Assembly (NCBI GenBank): GCA_017962445.1
Contig: JAGCVI010000027.1
Coordinates: forward strand, 62,001-126,000
DNA from: Bacteroidales bacterium
Lineage (GTDB): Bacteria; Bacteroidota; Bacteroidia; Bacteroidales; P3
Direction: 5' to 3'
Length of the DNA stretch: 64,000 bases
In this document: positions 32,515 to 42,053 of the stretch, piece after piece
Numbering within the stretch: position 1 is the first letter of the stretch
How the letters are laid out: each line of letters starts with the position of its first letter
Translations under genes and position numbers: made by a program
Notes under the pieces: generated by a model
The model's input: only the letters and a program-made list of their open reading frames with translations
Told to the model about the DNA's origin: nothing
Databases searched by the model: none

Positions 32515-33786
32515 ATGATACGACATTTACTGCCATTCGTTTTTTTGTTAACCACCGCCACAACTTTATTGGCTCAGTCAATACCTTTAAAGCCTCGTCC
32601 CGATGCTTTTCCACCGGTGGATGCTCCTGATGGAGCAAAGGCTGTCGTCAACATGGCCACCACAGTAGCAGAGATGTCTGACTGGGACCGCTACCCCACA
32701 TACGAAACCTATCTGGCTATGATGCAGGGATGGGCAGAGGAATTCCCAACGCTCTGCCATATCGACACAATCGGAACATCAGTCAACGGACGATTGATAC
32801 TCAGTATGTATATTCAGGTACAGACTGTCGACGATCTTTACCGCCCAGAGTTTTTCTATTCCTCGACCATGCATGGTGACGAGGTAACAGGCTATGTCAT
32901 GATGCTCCGCCTCATCGACACGCTACTGCACGGATACGGCAGCAATCCCCAATACACCGATATCATAAACAGCACACGCATTAGCATCAACCCATTGAGC
33001 AACCCGGACGGAGCCTATCGTACAGGAAACAATTCGGTACGTTACGCCATGCGGTACAACGCCAACTACGTTGACTTAAACCGCAACTATCCCGACCCCT
33101 TCGGCACCGACCCTGAAGATGTACAGCAACCCGAAAACACTGCGATGATCAACTACCTGAGCAGCCATAATTTCCGTCTAAGCGCCAATCTGCATGGTGG
33201 CAGCGAGGTAATGAACTACCCATGGGACAGCTTCACCAGCAGTGAGAACCCCCACCCTGACCGCGAATGGTGGATTGAAGTGTGCAAACGTTTCGTGGAC
33301 ACAAGCAGGACATACTCAAATTCACATTTCCGCGACGTGTTGAATTCAGGATACATAGAAGGCGGCGACTGGTACGTAATCCCCAACGGTCGTCAGGACT
33401 ACGTCAACTACTACCACAACTGCCGCGAGATGACCATGGAGATTTCAAGCGATAAAACCATCAATAGCGACCAATTGCCTGAATACTGGCGTTTTCTACA
33501 GCATTCTCTTGTCAATTATATTTCCGAGATCCACACAATAAACAGTTCTGTGGCTATTGAAACGACTGAAAGCGAAAGCTCGGTTCTACGTTTTTATCCG
33601 AATCCAACACACGACAAGGTATTCCTCTGTAACATGCCAACCGAGCCTATTTCAATATATAATATGCAGGGACAATGTGTAATGCAACTTCCAGCATGCA
33701 CACAGCTCATCGACCTACAATCCCTGTCGCAAGGCATCTATCTTCTTCGCAGTGGTAGCCAGACCGCAAAAGTGGTCAAAAGATGA
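32515..33786 (+). CDS. Secreted zinc carboxypeptidase (M14) with T9SS sorting domain
   Basis: A 423-residue protein with signal peptide. The peptidase domain shows the HXXE zinc motif in SSTMHGDEVTG, the substrate-binding LNRNYPDP, the third zinc ligand in SANLHGGSE, and the catalytic Glu region MTMEISSDK. The last ~80 residues match a type A type-IX-secretion C-terminal domain: FYPNPTHDKVFL, IYNMQGQCVMQL, and QGIYLLRSGSQTAKVVKR. It should be exported to the cell surface or medium and act on peptides. The GT2 gene overlaps its stop by 4 nt. Confidence 0.92.
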   Translation: MIRHLLPFVFLLTTATTLLAQSIPLKPRPDAFPPVDAPDGAKAVVNMATTVAEMSDWDRYPTYETYLAMMQGWAEEFPTLCHIDTIGTSVNGRLILSMYIQVQTVDDLYRPEFFYSSTMHGDEVTGYVMMLRLIDTLLHGYGSNPQYTDIINSTRISINPLSNPDGAYRTGNNSVRYAMRYNANYVDLNRNYPDPFGTDPEDVQQPENTAMINYLSSHNFRLSANLHGGSEVMNYPWDSFTSSENPHPDREWWIEVCKRFVDTSRTYSNSHFRDVLNSGYIEGGDWYVIPNGRQDYVNYYHNCREMTMEISSDKTINSDQLPEYWRFLQHSLVNYISEIHTINSSVAIETTESESSVLRFYPNPTHDKVFLCNMPTEPISIYNMQGQCVMQLPACTQLIDLQSLSQGIYLLRSGSQTAKVVKR

Positions 33787-34964
33787 GGTACCGCCACATT
33801 TCTGTAGCCATCCCAATACTGGCAGAGCTCGATAACCTGCCAGAATTAGTAAAATCGCTGAAGAGTCAAACATTCAGAGATTTCAGCATTTATTGTTGCG
33901 TCAATAATCCCGAAGGCTGGGCGAACAGCAACGACACTAGCAAACAAGCCATGTACAAGAACAACCAGGCTTGCCTCGAATATCTTAAACATTCCAATTT
34001 CAACATTATCGACCGCAGCAGTCCCGGCAAAGGATGGCAAGGCAAGCAGCATGGTGTCGGCTGGGCACGGAGAGTGACACTAGAAGTCATTTCCTCGCAC
34101 TGCGATGACAATGAACTTATTGTAAGTCTTGATGCTGACACTGCCTTTGGAGAGAAATATTTCGAATGTTTGCTTGACACCTTCAATCTCAACCCTGAAT
34201 GCAGCGCCTTGGCTGTTCCCTATTACCATCCCCTCAGCGGTATTGAATGCAACGACCGCGCCATGCTCCGTTACGAGATATACATGCGACATTATCTCAT
34301 ACGGCTTATGGAGTCCGGCAATCCATTCGCTTACACAGCACTTGGCAGTGCAATGGCATTTCCACTATGGGCATACAAACGCGTTGGTGGCATAACACCC
34401 CTACAAGGCGGTGAAGATTTTTACTTAATGCAGAAATTCGCAAAGACCGGTACATTAATGCTATGGTGTGACGAGACCGTCCATCCTCAAGGCCGTCCAT
34501 CGCTGCGAGTGCCTTTCGGCACAGGTCCTGCCATAGCCAAGGGCATTGATTCCATGGATTCAACATATCCTCTATACCCACATGAGGCTTTCCGAGCCGT
34601 TGCAGAGACATATGCCCTGTTTCCGAAACTATATGAAGAAGACATCGATACTCCGATGAGTGACTTTCTTTGCCAACAATTGAAAAAGGACAATCTATGG
34701 CAACCTCTACGTAAGAACTTCAAGACAAGAGAGTTGTTTGTTCACGCCTGTCAAGAGCGAGTTGACGGACTTCGCATACTGCAATACCTGAAGACCTTCC
34801 CATTGCGCAACGCCGAAGAGGAGCTGCAGCTATTGTGTGACAACTACGGAATCAGTATCCCTATGGATTTCAGTTTCAGACACACAGCAATAGAAACCGT
34901 TAATTCGGTCCGAGATGCACTTTTCGAGATTGAAACCGGATATCGAAAGAAATCCACACAATAA
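33783..34964 (+). CDS. Glycosyltransferase family 2 protein
   Basis: A 393-residue GT-A type enzyme. SVAIPILAELDNLPELVKSL is the nucleotide-binding start, VSLDADTAF the DXD-like metal motif, and GGEDFYLMQKFAKTG the acceptor-side GGED motif. It lacks membrane segments. The N-terminal Met overlaps the carboxypeptidase stop by 4 nt. Donor and acceptor are unknown. Confidence 0.85.
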   Translation: MRYRHISVAIPILAELDNLPELVKSLKSQTFRDFSIYCCVNNPEGWANSNDTSKQAMYKNNQACLEYLKHSNFNIIDRSSPGKGWQGKQHGVGWARRVTLEVISSHCDDNELIVSLDADTAFGEKYFECLLDTFNLNPECSALAVPYYHPLSGIECNDRAMLRYEIYMRHYLIRLMESGNPFAYTALGSAMAFPLWAYKRVGGITPLQGGEDFYLMQKFAKTGTLMLWCDETVHPQGRPSLRVPFGTGPAIAKGIDSMDSTYPLYPHEAFRAVAETYALFPKLYEEDIDTPMSDFLCQQLKKDNLWQPLRKNFKTRELFVHACQERVDGLRILQYLKTFPLRNAEEELQLLCDNYGISIPMDFSFRHTAIETVNSVRDALFEIETGYRKKSTQ

Positions 34965-35010
34965 AAAGAAGCGTCTCACGTTAAATAATTTTAACGAAAA
35001 TCTCATTATT

Positions 35011-36753
35011 ATGGCACAAAATATTCTGGATGCCACAACAGTGGCAAATGTAAAAACCTGGCTCGAAGGAGCATACGACGAAGAAACAAAGGCTACTATC
35101 CGTAAGATGCAGACCGAAAACCCTGAAGAACTGAACGAGAGCTTCTACCGCAGTTTGGAATTCGGCACTGGAGGTCTGCGTGGCATCATGGGTGTTGGAA
35201 CCAACCGCATGAACAAATACACTGTGGGTATGGCAACTCAGGGATTGGCAAACTACGTAAAAAACTGCTTCCCTGGAGAGGAGCTGAAGGCCGCCATCTC
35301 ACACGACAGCCGCAACCACAGCCGTGAATTCGCTGAAATAACAGCCAATGTGCTTGCCGCCAACGGCTTCACCGTTTATCTGTTCGATGATATGCGCCCG
35401 ACACCGGAGCTGTCGTATGCAGTTCGCTACTTCCACTGCCAAACCGGCGTGATGCTGACCGCATCGCATAACCCCAAGGAGTACAACGGCTACAAGGCAT
35501 ATTGGAACGACGGATGCCAGCTGGTGCCTCCACACGATACAAGCGTCATTGACGAGGTGGAGAAAATCAAATCGCTCAGCGATGTCAAATGGAGCGGTGG
35601 TGAAAGCCGTATCATTACCATTGGAGCCGAGGTTGACGAAGCCTTCATGAAAGAAATCGAAAAGAATGTACTGCATCCTGAATGCATTAAACAAAACCAC
35701 GACATCAAGATAGTCTATACACCGTTGCACGGCACTGGTATCAAACTGATTCCAACCATGTTGGAACGTCTTGGATTCACCAATGTCAATGTAGTTAAGG
35801 CACAAGCAGTGCCCGACGGCAACTTCCCAACCACTCCATCACCTAATCCTGAAGAGCACGCTGCCATGAAGATGGCCGTTGACCTCGCCAAAGAAATTGA
35901 TGCCGACATCGTCTTCGCTAGCGATCCTGATGCCGACCGAGTAGGTGTGGCTGTGAAGAAACCCAACGGTGAATGGATGCTTCTTAACGGCAACCAGACT
36001 ATGAGCGTGATTATTTACTATCTATTAAAGGAATGGAAAGAGAAAGGCAAAGTAACAGGCAAAGAGTTTATTATCAAGACCATCGTCACTAGCGAACTGC
36101 CTGCTGACATTGCCAAGAAACAGGGCGTGAAGGTTTACGACGTATTGACCGGTTTCAAATGGATTGGTGCCAAAATCCGAGAACTGGAAGGGAAAGAGAC
36201 CTTCATCGGTGGCGGCGAAGAGAGCTACGGTTACATGATAGGCGACTTTGTACGCGACAAGGACGCTGTCGGTGCTTGCTCTATGATTGCCGAAATCGCT
36301 GCATGGGCCAAATCACAAGGTAAGACATTCTTCGACGTTTTAGTAGACCTTTATAAAGAATACGGCTTCTACAAAGAAGGCTTACACAACGTGGTTCGCA
36401 AGGGCAAGAGCGGTGCAGAGGAAATCCAACAGATGATGAAAGACTACCGCGCCAATCCGCCGAAGGAAATCAACGGCAGCAAGGTAGTCTGTATAAAGGA
36501 CTACAAACTGCTTGAAAGTAAAGACACGACCTCTGGCGATGTGGAGAAAATCAACCTGCCAGCAAGCAATGTGCTGCAATTCTTCACCGCTGACGGCAAC
36601 AAAGTGACGGTACGTCCAAGCGGCACAGAACCGAAAATCAAATTCTACTTCGGAGTTAAGGAAAGCCTTTGCAGCAAAGACTGCTTTGACAAAACCAATG
36701 AGGCACTCGATAACAAAATCGAAGCAATAAAGAAATCACTTGGATTAGTATAA
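35011..36753 (+). CDS. Phosphoglucomutase/phosphomannomutase
   Basis: A 580-residue alpha-D-phosphohexomutase. TASHNPKEYNGYKAYWNDG holds the phosphoserine; SDPDADRVGVAV is the metal-binding loop; GGGEESYGYMIGD the sugar-binding loop; VRPSGTEPKIKFYF the phosphate-binding loop. The ATG at 35011 is chosen; an upstream in-frame ATG at 34915 lies within the GT2 gene. Role: interconversion of hexose 1- and 6-phosphates for polysaccharide and central metabolism. A strong terminator follows. Confidence 0.93.
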   Translation: MAQNILDATTVANVKTWLEGAYDEETKATIRKMQTENPEELNESFYRSLEFGTGGLRGIMGVGTNRMNKYTVGMATQGLANYVKNCFPGEELKAAISHDSRNHSREFAEITANVLAANGFTVYLFDDMRPTPELSYAVRYFHCQTGVMLTASHNPKEYNGYKAYWNDGCQLVPPHDTSVIDEVEKIKSLSDVKWSGGESRIITIGAEVDEAFMKEIEKNVLHPECIKQNHDIKIVYTPLHGTGIKLIPTMLERLGFTNVNVVKAQAVPDGNFPTTPSPNPEEHAAMKMAVDLAKEIDADIVFASDPDADRVGVAVKKPNGEWMLLNGNQTMSVIIYYLLKEWKEKGKVTGKEFIIKTIVTSELPADIAKKQGVKVYDVLTGFKWIGAKIRELEGKETFIGGGEESYGYMIGDFVRDKDAVGACSMIAEIAAWAKSQGKTFFDVLVDLYKEYGFYKEGLHNVVRKGKSGAEEIQQMMKDYRANPPKEINGSKVVCIKDYKLLESKDTTSGDVEKINLPASNVLQFFTADGNKVTVRPSGTEPKIKFYFGVKESLCSKDCFDKTNEALDNKIEAIKKSLGLV

Positions 36754-36778
36754 TTTTTATTATTTGGTAATATAGAAA

Positions 36779-36808
36779 AAGGGGATGTTTCGATTGAAAC
36801 ATCCCCTT
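36779..36808. terminator. Bidirectional terminator between convergent genes
   Basis: A 13-bp perfect stem: AAGGGGATGTTTC at 36779-36791 and GAAACATCCCCTT at 36796-36808, loop GATT. It is flanked by A on the left and T on the right, so it can stop transcription from both sides. Confidence 0.88.
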
Positions 36809-36832
36809 GACTTTTTATATGAACTATTCTTC

Positions 36833-37726
36833 TTACTTCTTGGTTGAGACAACAAGGAATTTGGAGTATTTCCAGAACTCGTTCACATCCTTTATCTTGA
36901 GGTAGGCAACGGTCTTCGAGTCGTTCTCGTCATACACCAGTTCGTATGAACTTTCCGGATGATTAGAAATCACCTGTGCTTTCTTTTGGTTGATTGTGAT
37001 GGTTTTGACCTTGGTACGGTCAATCATCTGGAACTTCGAAACATCCATATCCGTGGTGGTGTTCTGCTTCTTGCCAATTCCGATAAAACCACCACTCTTG
37101 TCAACAATACCCATATCCTTCAGCTCTTTGTAAGAACCGACGATATAATATGCCTTGTTGGCCTCATTGGTCTGATAGTTGATATATTCTTCTTTTTCCT
37201 TGTTGGCTTGAGTCAAGTCGCTGACATTCTCTGAAAGCTCCTGAATAGTCTTCTTGCTAATATTTAGTTCTTTCGTAAGCTCGTCTATTTGTTTTTCTTG
37301 ATCGGAAATACGAGTATTGAGAGTCTCGATGAACTCCTGTAGACGACTGTTCTCCTTGCCCATATTGGCAATCTTATTGTTGAGAGAAGCGATCTTTTCC
37401 TTGTTCTGCTGCAACATGCTTTCAATCTGAGCCAGCTGTTCGGTAATCTGACCTTTGACGCGATTGTTGGTTTCAGGGTTGTTGCGCTTCAATGTGTTGA
37501 CCTGATTGTAACGGTTCGAAATCTCTGTCAAGTTAGTCTCAATCTCGCTAAGCACCTCGAAAAGAGCGTCGATTTCGCTGTCTTTGGCGTCGTTCTCTGT
37601 TTGCAGTGACTCAACAAGTTTCTGCAGCGAGTCGGCCTTTTTCTTATCAGGACTCTCGCTGTCACCCTTACAGGCGACAAAAAGCATCGGCAGTATTGCC
37701 AAACCAATGATGAAAAACTTTTTCAT
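36833..37726 (-). CDS. Coiled-coil lipoprotein
   Basis: A 297-residue protein. MKKFFIIGLAILPMLFVACKGD is a lipoprotein signal with Cys20. Residues ~35-200 form long heptad coiled coils (e.g. ENDAKDSEIDALFEVLSEIETN and NISKKTIQELSENVSDLTQANKE). The C-terminal ~100 residues (YYIVGSYKELKDMGIVDKSGGF onward) are a compact beta-type domain. The start is taken at 37726 because it gives the signal peptide; an ATG 27 nt upstream is also in frame. Function unknown; similar proteins are frequent in Bacteroidetes. Confidence 0.8.
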   Translation of the reverse strand: MKKFFIIGLAILPMLFVACKGDSESPDKKKADSLQKLVESLQTENDAKDSEIDALFEVLSEIETNLTEISNRYNQVNTLKRNNPETNNRVKGQITEQLAQIESMLQQNKEKIASLNNKIANMGKENSRLQEFIETLNTRISDQEKQIDELTKELNISKKTIQELSENVSDLTQANKEKEEYINYQTNEANKAYYIVGSYKELKDMGIVDKSGGFIGIGKKQNTTTDMDVSKFQMIDRTKVKTITINQKKAQVISNHPESSYELVYDENDSKTVAYLKIKDVNEFWKYSKFLVVSTKK

Positions 37727-37840
37727 AATGTCAATAACAATATTTAAATACATTAAAAGTTAATGTCAAAAACAGATTTGACGCAGTAAAAACGCAAAAG
37801 AAACAATATTATTGCCAATACTATAAATTTTAATTCAACC

Positions 37841-39874
37841 ATGAGCCACGACAACATACTGCTTAATGAATGGAACACCCCACACCAAACACCGCCATTC
37901 AGCATGATACGGAACGAGCACTTTGCCTCTGCAGTACACGCTGCCATTGCCGAATCCGAAACTGCAATACAAAATATTGCAAAACAAGAATCTGCTCCCT
38001 CATTCGAAAACACCATCGACGCACTGGAGCGCAGCACCGACCGACTTGACACAGTATGTAACCTGCTCTTCAACTTAAACGAATGCAACACTAATCCTGA
38101 AATGCAGGACCTTGTCATTGAGCTCACACCAACAATCACTCGTTTCGAGAACGGCGTGTGGATGAACGAACAGTTGTTCGCCAGGGTAAAGGCTGTCTAC
38201 GACCGTCGTGACACTCTGAATCTCACCATTGAGCAAAAGCAAGTGCTTGAAAAATACTATCAGCATTTTATTCGTGGAGGAGTTAATCTTGATGTCGGAA
38301 CCAAGGCAAAGTTTTCAGCAAACAACGAGGAATTGGCTTTGCTTCAGGAGCGTTTCAACCAGAATGTACTGGCCGACACCAATGCCTTCACATTACACAT
38401 AACCGAACATTCAGACCTTGCTGGTTTACCAGACAACGTGGTTGCAGAAGCACGTGCAGAAGCTGAAGCACGCCATATGGATGGCTGGGTTGTCACCCTC
38501 AAAGCTCCGTCATATCGCCCCTTCATGCAATTCGCCGACAATCGCGACTTGCGTAAGCGATTGTGGATGGCTTACAACAAACGAGGCAACAACAATAATA
38601 CAAACAATAATAACGACATCATACGTCGTATTGTCCAACTACGTCTGGAACAAGCACGAATGCTTGGGTACGACAACTACGCATCGCTGTCGCTGGGCCG
38701 CACTATGGCACAAAATGTCGAAACCGTCAATATATTTCTTTCTGGCCTGCTTGAGGCCTGTGCTCCGACAGCCAAACGCGACGTGGACGAAGTGAAAAAG
38801 TACGCCCTCGGACATGGAGCCAATTTTGAATTGCAAAGCTGGGACTTCTCATACTACAGCGAAAAGCTTAAAAAGGAGCAATATGATTTTGACAGCGAAC
38901 TGATGCGACCCTACTTCCAGCTAGAAAAGGTACGGCAGGGTATTTTCAACCTTTACAGCAAACTTTATGGTCTAACGTTCCACAAGAGCTCTTCTATCGA
39001 AGTATATCAAGATGATGTCCATGCATACGAGGTCTATGATGGCGACCGCTTCATGGGTGTCCTTTATCTCGACATGTTCCCGCGAGACAACAAGCGTGGC
39101 GGAGCTTGGATGACAGAATTTCGATGCCAGTCGTGTCTCGACGGCCATCAAGTACGCCCTCAAATTCAAATTGTCTGCAACTTCTCAAAACCCGTCGGAG
39201 ACCGTCCGTCACTGCTCAGCTTCGACGAACTCGAGACCTTCATGCACGAGTTTGGACATGCAATGCATGGCCTGCTTAGCGACGTGACCTATCCGTCGGT
39301 CAGCTGCACCAAGGTGCGCCACGACTTCGTGGAAATGCCATCACAAGTGATGGAGAACTGGTGCTACGAGCCTGAATTTCTAAACACCTTCGCAAACCAC
39401 TACCAGACTGGAAAACTCATCCCTGCCGAATACATTGAACGAATACGTAAAAGCGAAAAATACTTGGCGGGACATCTGTGCCTGCGTCAACTGAACTTCG
39501 GCAGACTCGACATGGCATATCACACCCTTGAACAAGAACTGGACAAAAAGCCCGATTGCTTCGAACAGGAACATACCGTCTCGCTTCTGCCATCGATTGA
39601 AGGTACTGGCATCAGCACGTCGTTCACGCATATCTTCTGTGGAGGCTATGCTGCTGGATACTATGGTTACAAGTGGGCCGAAGTGCTTGATGCCGACATT
39701 TTCTCAAAGTTCAAAGCCGACGGCATTTTCAACCGCGAAACTTCAGAAGCCTTCCGCAAGGAGATACTCTCACGAGGAGGCAGCGAGCATCCATCAGTGC
39801 TCTTCCGAAACTTCATGGGCCGCGATCCCAACAATAAAGCCCTGCTCAGACGTTGCGGATTTATTGATAACTAA
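37841..39874 (+). CDS. M3 family metallopeptidase (peptidyl-dipeptidase Dcp type)
   Basis: A 677-residue zinc peptidase. HEFGHAMH at residues 469-476 is the M3 HEXXH motif. The downstream Glu ligand lies in VEMPSQVMENW, and FCGGYAAGYYGYKWAEVLDAD is the substrate-binding motif of Dcp and oligopeptidase A. No signal peptide, so it is cytoplasmic or released. Role: breakdown of short peptides, consistent with a peptide-fermenting life style. An Asn-rich stretch (KRGNNNNTNNNNDIIR) near residue 248 is unusual. Confidence 0.93.
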   Translation: MSHDNILLNEWNTPHQTPPFSMIRNEHFASAVHAAIAESETAIQNIAKQESAPSFENTIDALERSTDRLDTVCNLLFNLNECNTNPEMQDLVIELTPTITRFENGVWMNEQLFARVKAVYDRRDTLNLTIEQKQVLEKYYQHFIRGGVNLDVGTKAKFSANNEELALLQERFNQNVLADTNAFTLHITEHSDLAGLPDNVVAEARAEAEARHMDGWVVTLKAPSYRPFMQFADNRDLRKRLWMAYNKRGNNNNTNNNNDIIRRIVQLRLEQARMLGYDNYASLSLGRTMAQNVETVNIFLSGLLEACAPTAKRDVDEVKKYALGHGANFELQSWDFSYYSEKLKKEQYDFDSELMRPYFQLEKVRQGIFNLYSKLYGLTFHKSSSIEVYQDDVHAYEVYDGDRFMGVLYLDMFPRDNKRGGAWMTEFRCQSCLDGHQVRPQIQIVCNFSKPVGDRPSLLSFDELETFMHEFGHAMHGLLSDVTYPSVSCTKVRHDFVEMPSQVMENWCYEPEFLNTFANHYQTGKLIPAEYIERIRKSEKYLAGHLCLRQLNFGRLDMAYHTLEQELDKKPDCFEQEHTVSLLPSIEGTGISTSFTHIFCGGYAAGYYGYKWAEVLDADIFSKFKADGIFNRETSEAFRKEILSRGGSEHPSVLFRNFMGRDPNNKALLRRCGFIDN

Positions 39875-39885
39875 TGTGACTCTGT

Positions 39886-40473
39886 TTAACGAACAATAGT
39901 CGCCGACAATTCACTCTGCAACTCCTCGAAACGTAAAAAGCGATGACCGGAGTTGTCTTTCCAGACGACACGGTTTGTATTAGGGAAGAGCGAGAGAAGC
40001 GGGGTGTGGTCGCCAAGGAGTTCGTCGTCGGTGCTAAGGGCGAAGCTGAGCGGAGTGTCGGCAGGCCACTGACCACTTTTATTAAGCTCAGACTGACGTT
40101 GAAATACTTTGCTGTCAAAGTCTTTATACATATCGACAAAAAGCTCTTCAGAATGAATAGCTCCTCGCTGAAGGATTACCCGTCGTATGGTTGGGACCAT
40201 CTCATGTACTGGGTTAATAGCCCATACTGGTCCATGAAAGAAAGCTGTGGCACACAGTGTTTGATAGCCACCGAAACTGCTGCCGACAATCATTGCAACA
40301 TTCTCTTCTTCGACAGTCTTTCGTATCTGTTCCTGTATCTGCCACGGTGTGCTGTGGTCGTAGTCAAAAGTAGGCGAAACGATACGGCATTCGGGAAACA
40401 TCTTTTTGAGCAACTGGCCTTTAGTTGCGTTACCCGTGGAGCCGTAGCCGTGAATATACATCAATGTAGTCAT
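39886..40473 (-). CDS. YqiA/YcfP-type alpha/beta-hydrolase
   Basis: A 195-residue protein. YIHGYGSTGNATKGQLL is the oxyanion region, IVGSSFGGYQTLC holds the nucleophile Ser, and DNSGHRF the catalytic His; the acid is in STDDELLGDHTP. This matches the UPF0227 YqiA/YcfP esterase family. Physiological substrate unknown. Its start codon lies 5 nt after the GH5-like gene on the same strand. Confidence 0.82.
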   Translation of the reverse strand: MTTLMYIHGYGSTGNATKGQLLKKMFPECRIVSPTFDYDHSTPWQIQEQIRKTVEEENVAMIVGSSFGGYQTLCATAFFHGPVWAINPVHEMVPTIRRVILQRGAIHSEELFVDMYKDFDSKVFQRQSELNKSGQWPADTPLSFALSTDDELLGDHTPLLSLFPNTNRVVWKDNSGHRFLRFEELQSELSATIVR

Positions 40474-40478
40474 TTGAT

Positions 40479-41963
40479 TTACTTTTTAACGATTTTATAA
40501 TGAACCAGCTTCAAAGTGCCCATATCTGCTTTAAGACCATAATTGTTAAAGTCCGAGGAAGTGTACACTAAATCTACCGAGCGCTTGCCATCAACAATGT
40601 TGAGATACTGACGGTAGTCAATCTGCTGGTACTCGCGATCACGGTTGGGCAAAGCATTCGGGTCAAGACGACCGCTGTTAATATAATGCAAGTTGCGACG
40701 GTCGAACTTAAGATGCGTCATACCCGCAGCAGACAACTCAAAATGGACACAATAGTCGTTACTATAAAGAGTGAAACGGCCTTCCTCATCGGTAAAAGTG
40801 TTCATGCCCACCGACCAGTCCTCGTTCCAACCCCTGAGAACAGCACCCTCGATAGGGTTTCCATCCTCGTCTACAACACGGCCAGTTAGGCAAATATTGG
40901 TGTAGGCTAACATGTTGAAGTAATTCACCGGTCTTTCAGCCTCATAGTCTATTCCCCTGCAAGTGTTCAGCACCAGCTTCATGTCGGCAGCAAGCTTGGC
41001 CTTGCCGGTGCTGTCGCGTAATCCAGTGTACTGTGCCTCGAAATTGACACCTGCCGGTGAATCCTGAAATTCCCACCAACCATAGCCTATGGCACCCAGC
41101 ATCTCAGCCAGATAGAAAGTGCTCGTAAGGAACTGGCACTGCCACTGGTATGGCACCGAGTCGTTGTCAGCGGGCAGACCCGTTTCGCCAATCATCCAAG
41201 GCTTACCGGCATAATGACTGTACCACCACATCTCGCTTGCCACTCGCAAGGGATGGTAGGTGTGCATTTCGATAAAATCGACAGGCAGCAGGGCGGGATC
41301 CCATTCAAAGACCTCTATCGGCTCAGCCAATGCAACGGTGAAAAGTTGTCGGGGTGCCAGCGTACGCACCCAGTGACGCCACTCAGCGACTAGCGACACA
41401 GCACTCTGTTTGTCGCGACGCTCTTCAGGGTCGAAATAAAGCGGCTCGTTCATAAAGTCGTATGCCCACAATGCCGGCAAATCGGAAAGATGACGCAACA
41501 GTCCTTTGGTGTATGATTGCCAGTAGGGCTCAAATGGAGGCTTGATAAGCAACATGACACGGAGACCTGCACTGTCGGCAGTCTGCACCATACGCCGCGT
41601 GGCACGGAACATTGATGCACTGTCACCCTCTGACGACAAAACATCTAAACAGACTCGCACGGCATTGAATCCCCATGAGGCGATAGTGTCGAAATGTTCA
41701 CGGACGGACCCTCCATTGTAATATGAGACTGGCACAACCTCAAGGGAATCACCAACACGCTGCATCTCCACCTTATAGTTGAGCATTATTGGAAACCATT
41801 CTTTGCCATTGAGGACAAAATGTCCGTCCTGCAAACCGACATAGTCCTCCACTACCGGCGGCAAAGTGTCGTTGTACGGCATTATTATCTCTTCAACCTT
41901 ATGTCGGCATGACACAAGAAGACAAAGTGCAGACAGACCTATGATTATTTGTCTGATTCTCAT
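40479..41963 (-). CDS. GH5-like glycoside hydrolase lipoprotein with regulatory-like domain
   Basis: A 494-residue lipoprotein (signal ending LLVSCRH). The catalytic part has a TIM-barrel layout: SWGFNAVRVCLDVL, then YDFMNEPLYF with the general acid Glu, and WMIGETGLP with the nucleophile Glu, the pattern of clan GH-A. Residues ~355-420 (TGRVVDEDGNPIEGAVLRG) form a carboxypeptidase-regulatory-like domain, which is unusual at the C-terminal side of such an enzyme. Substrate unknown. It is probably co-transcribed with the YqiA-like gene. Confidence 0.75.
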   Translation of the reverse strand: MRIRQIIIGLSALCLLVSCRHKVEEIIMPYNDTLPPVVEDYVGLQDGHFVLNGKEWFPIMLNYKVEMQRVGDSLEVVPVSYYNGGSVREHFDTIASWGFNAVRVCLDVLSSEGDSASMFRATRRMVQTADSAGLRVMLLIKPPFEPYWQSYTKGLLRHLSDLPALWAYDFMNEPLYFDPEERRDKQSAVSLVAEWRHWVRTLAPRQLFTVALAEPIEVFEWDPALLPVDFIEMHTYHPLRVASEMWWYSHYAGKPWMIGETGLPADNDSVPYQWQCQFLTSTFYLAEMLGAIGYGWWEFQDSPAGVNFEAQYTGLRDSTGKAKLAADMKLVLNTCRGIDYEAERPVNYFNMLAYTNICLTGRVVDEDGNPIEGAVLRGWNEDWSVGMNTFTDEEGRFTLYSNDYCVHFELSAAGMTHLKFDRRNLHYINSGRLDPNALPNRDREYQQIDYRQYLNIVDGKRSVDLVYTSSDFNNYGLKADMGTLKLVHYKIVKK

Positions 41964-42005
41964 ATAAAAATGTTTTTTTTATAACGTATTACAATGTCTA
42001 TTATT

Positions 42006-42035
42006 TTGTCATCATTAAAAAAAACACTACTTTTG
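42006..42035 (+). promoter_or_regulatory. Bacteroidetes promoter of the DUF2079 gene
   Basis: TTG at 42006-42008, 19 nt, then TACTTTTG at 42028-42035: full consensus. It overlaps the longer in-frame start at 41994, so the ATG at 42054 is preferred. Confidence 0.75.
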
Positions 42036-42053
42036 CAGTCAAAAGCATCATTC

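Noticed and set aside
34915-35010. Longer start for the phosphoglucomutase
   Set aside because: The extension lies mostly within the GT2 gene; the family N-terminus begins at 35011.
41994-42053. Longer start for the DUF2079 protein
   Set aside because: A consensus promoter (42006-42035) occupies this stretch.
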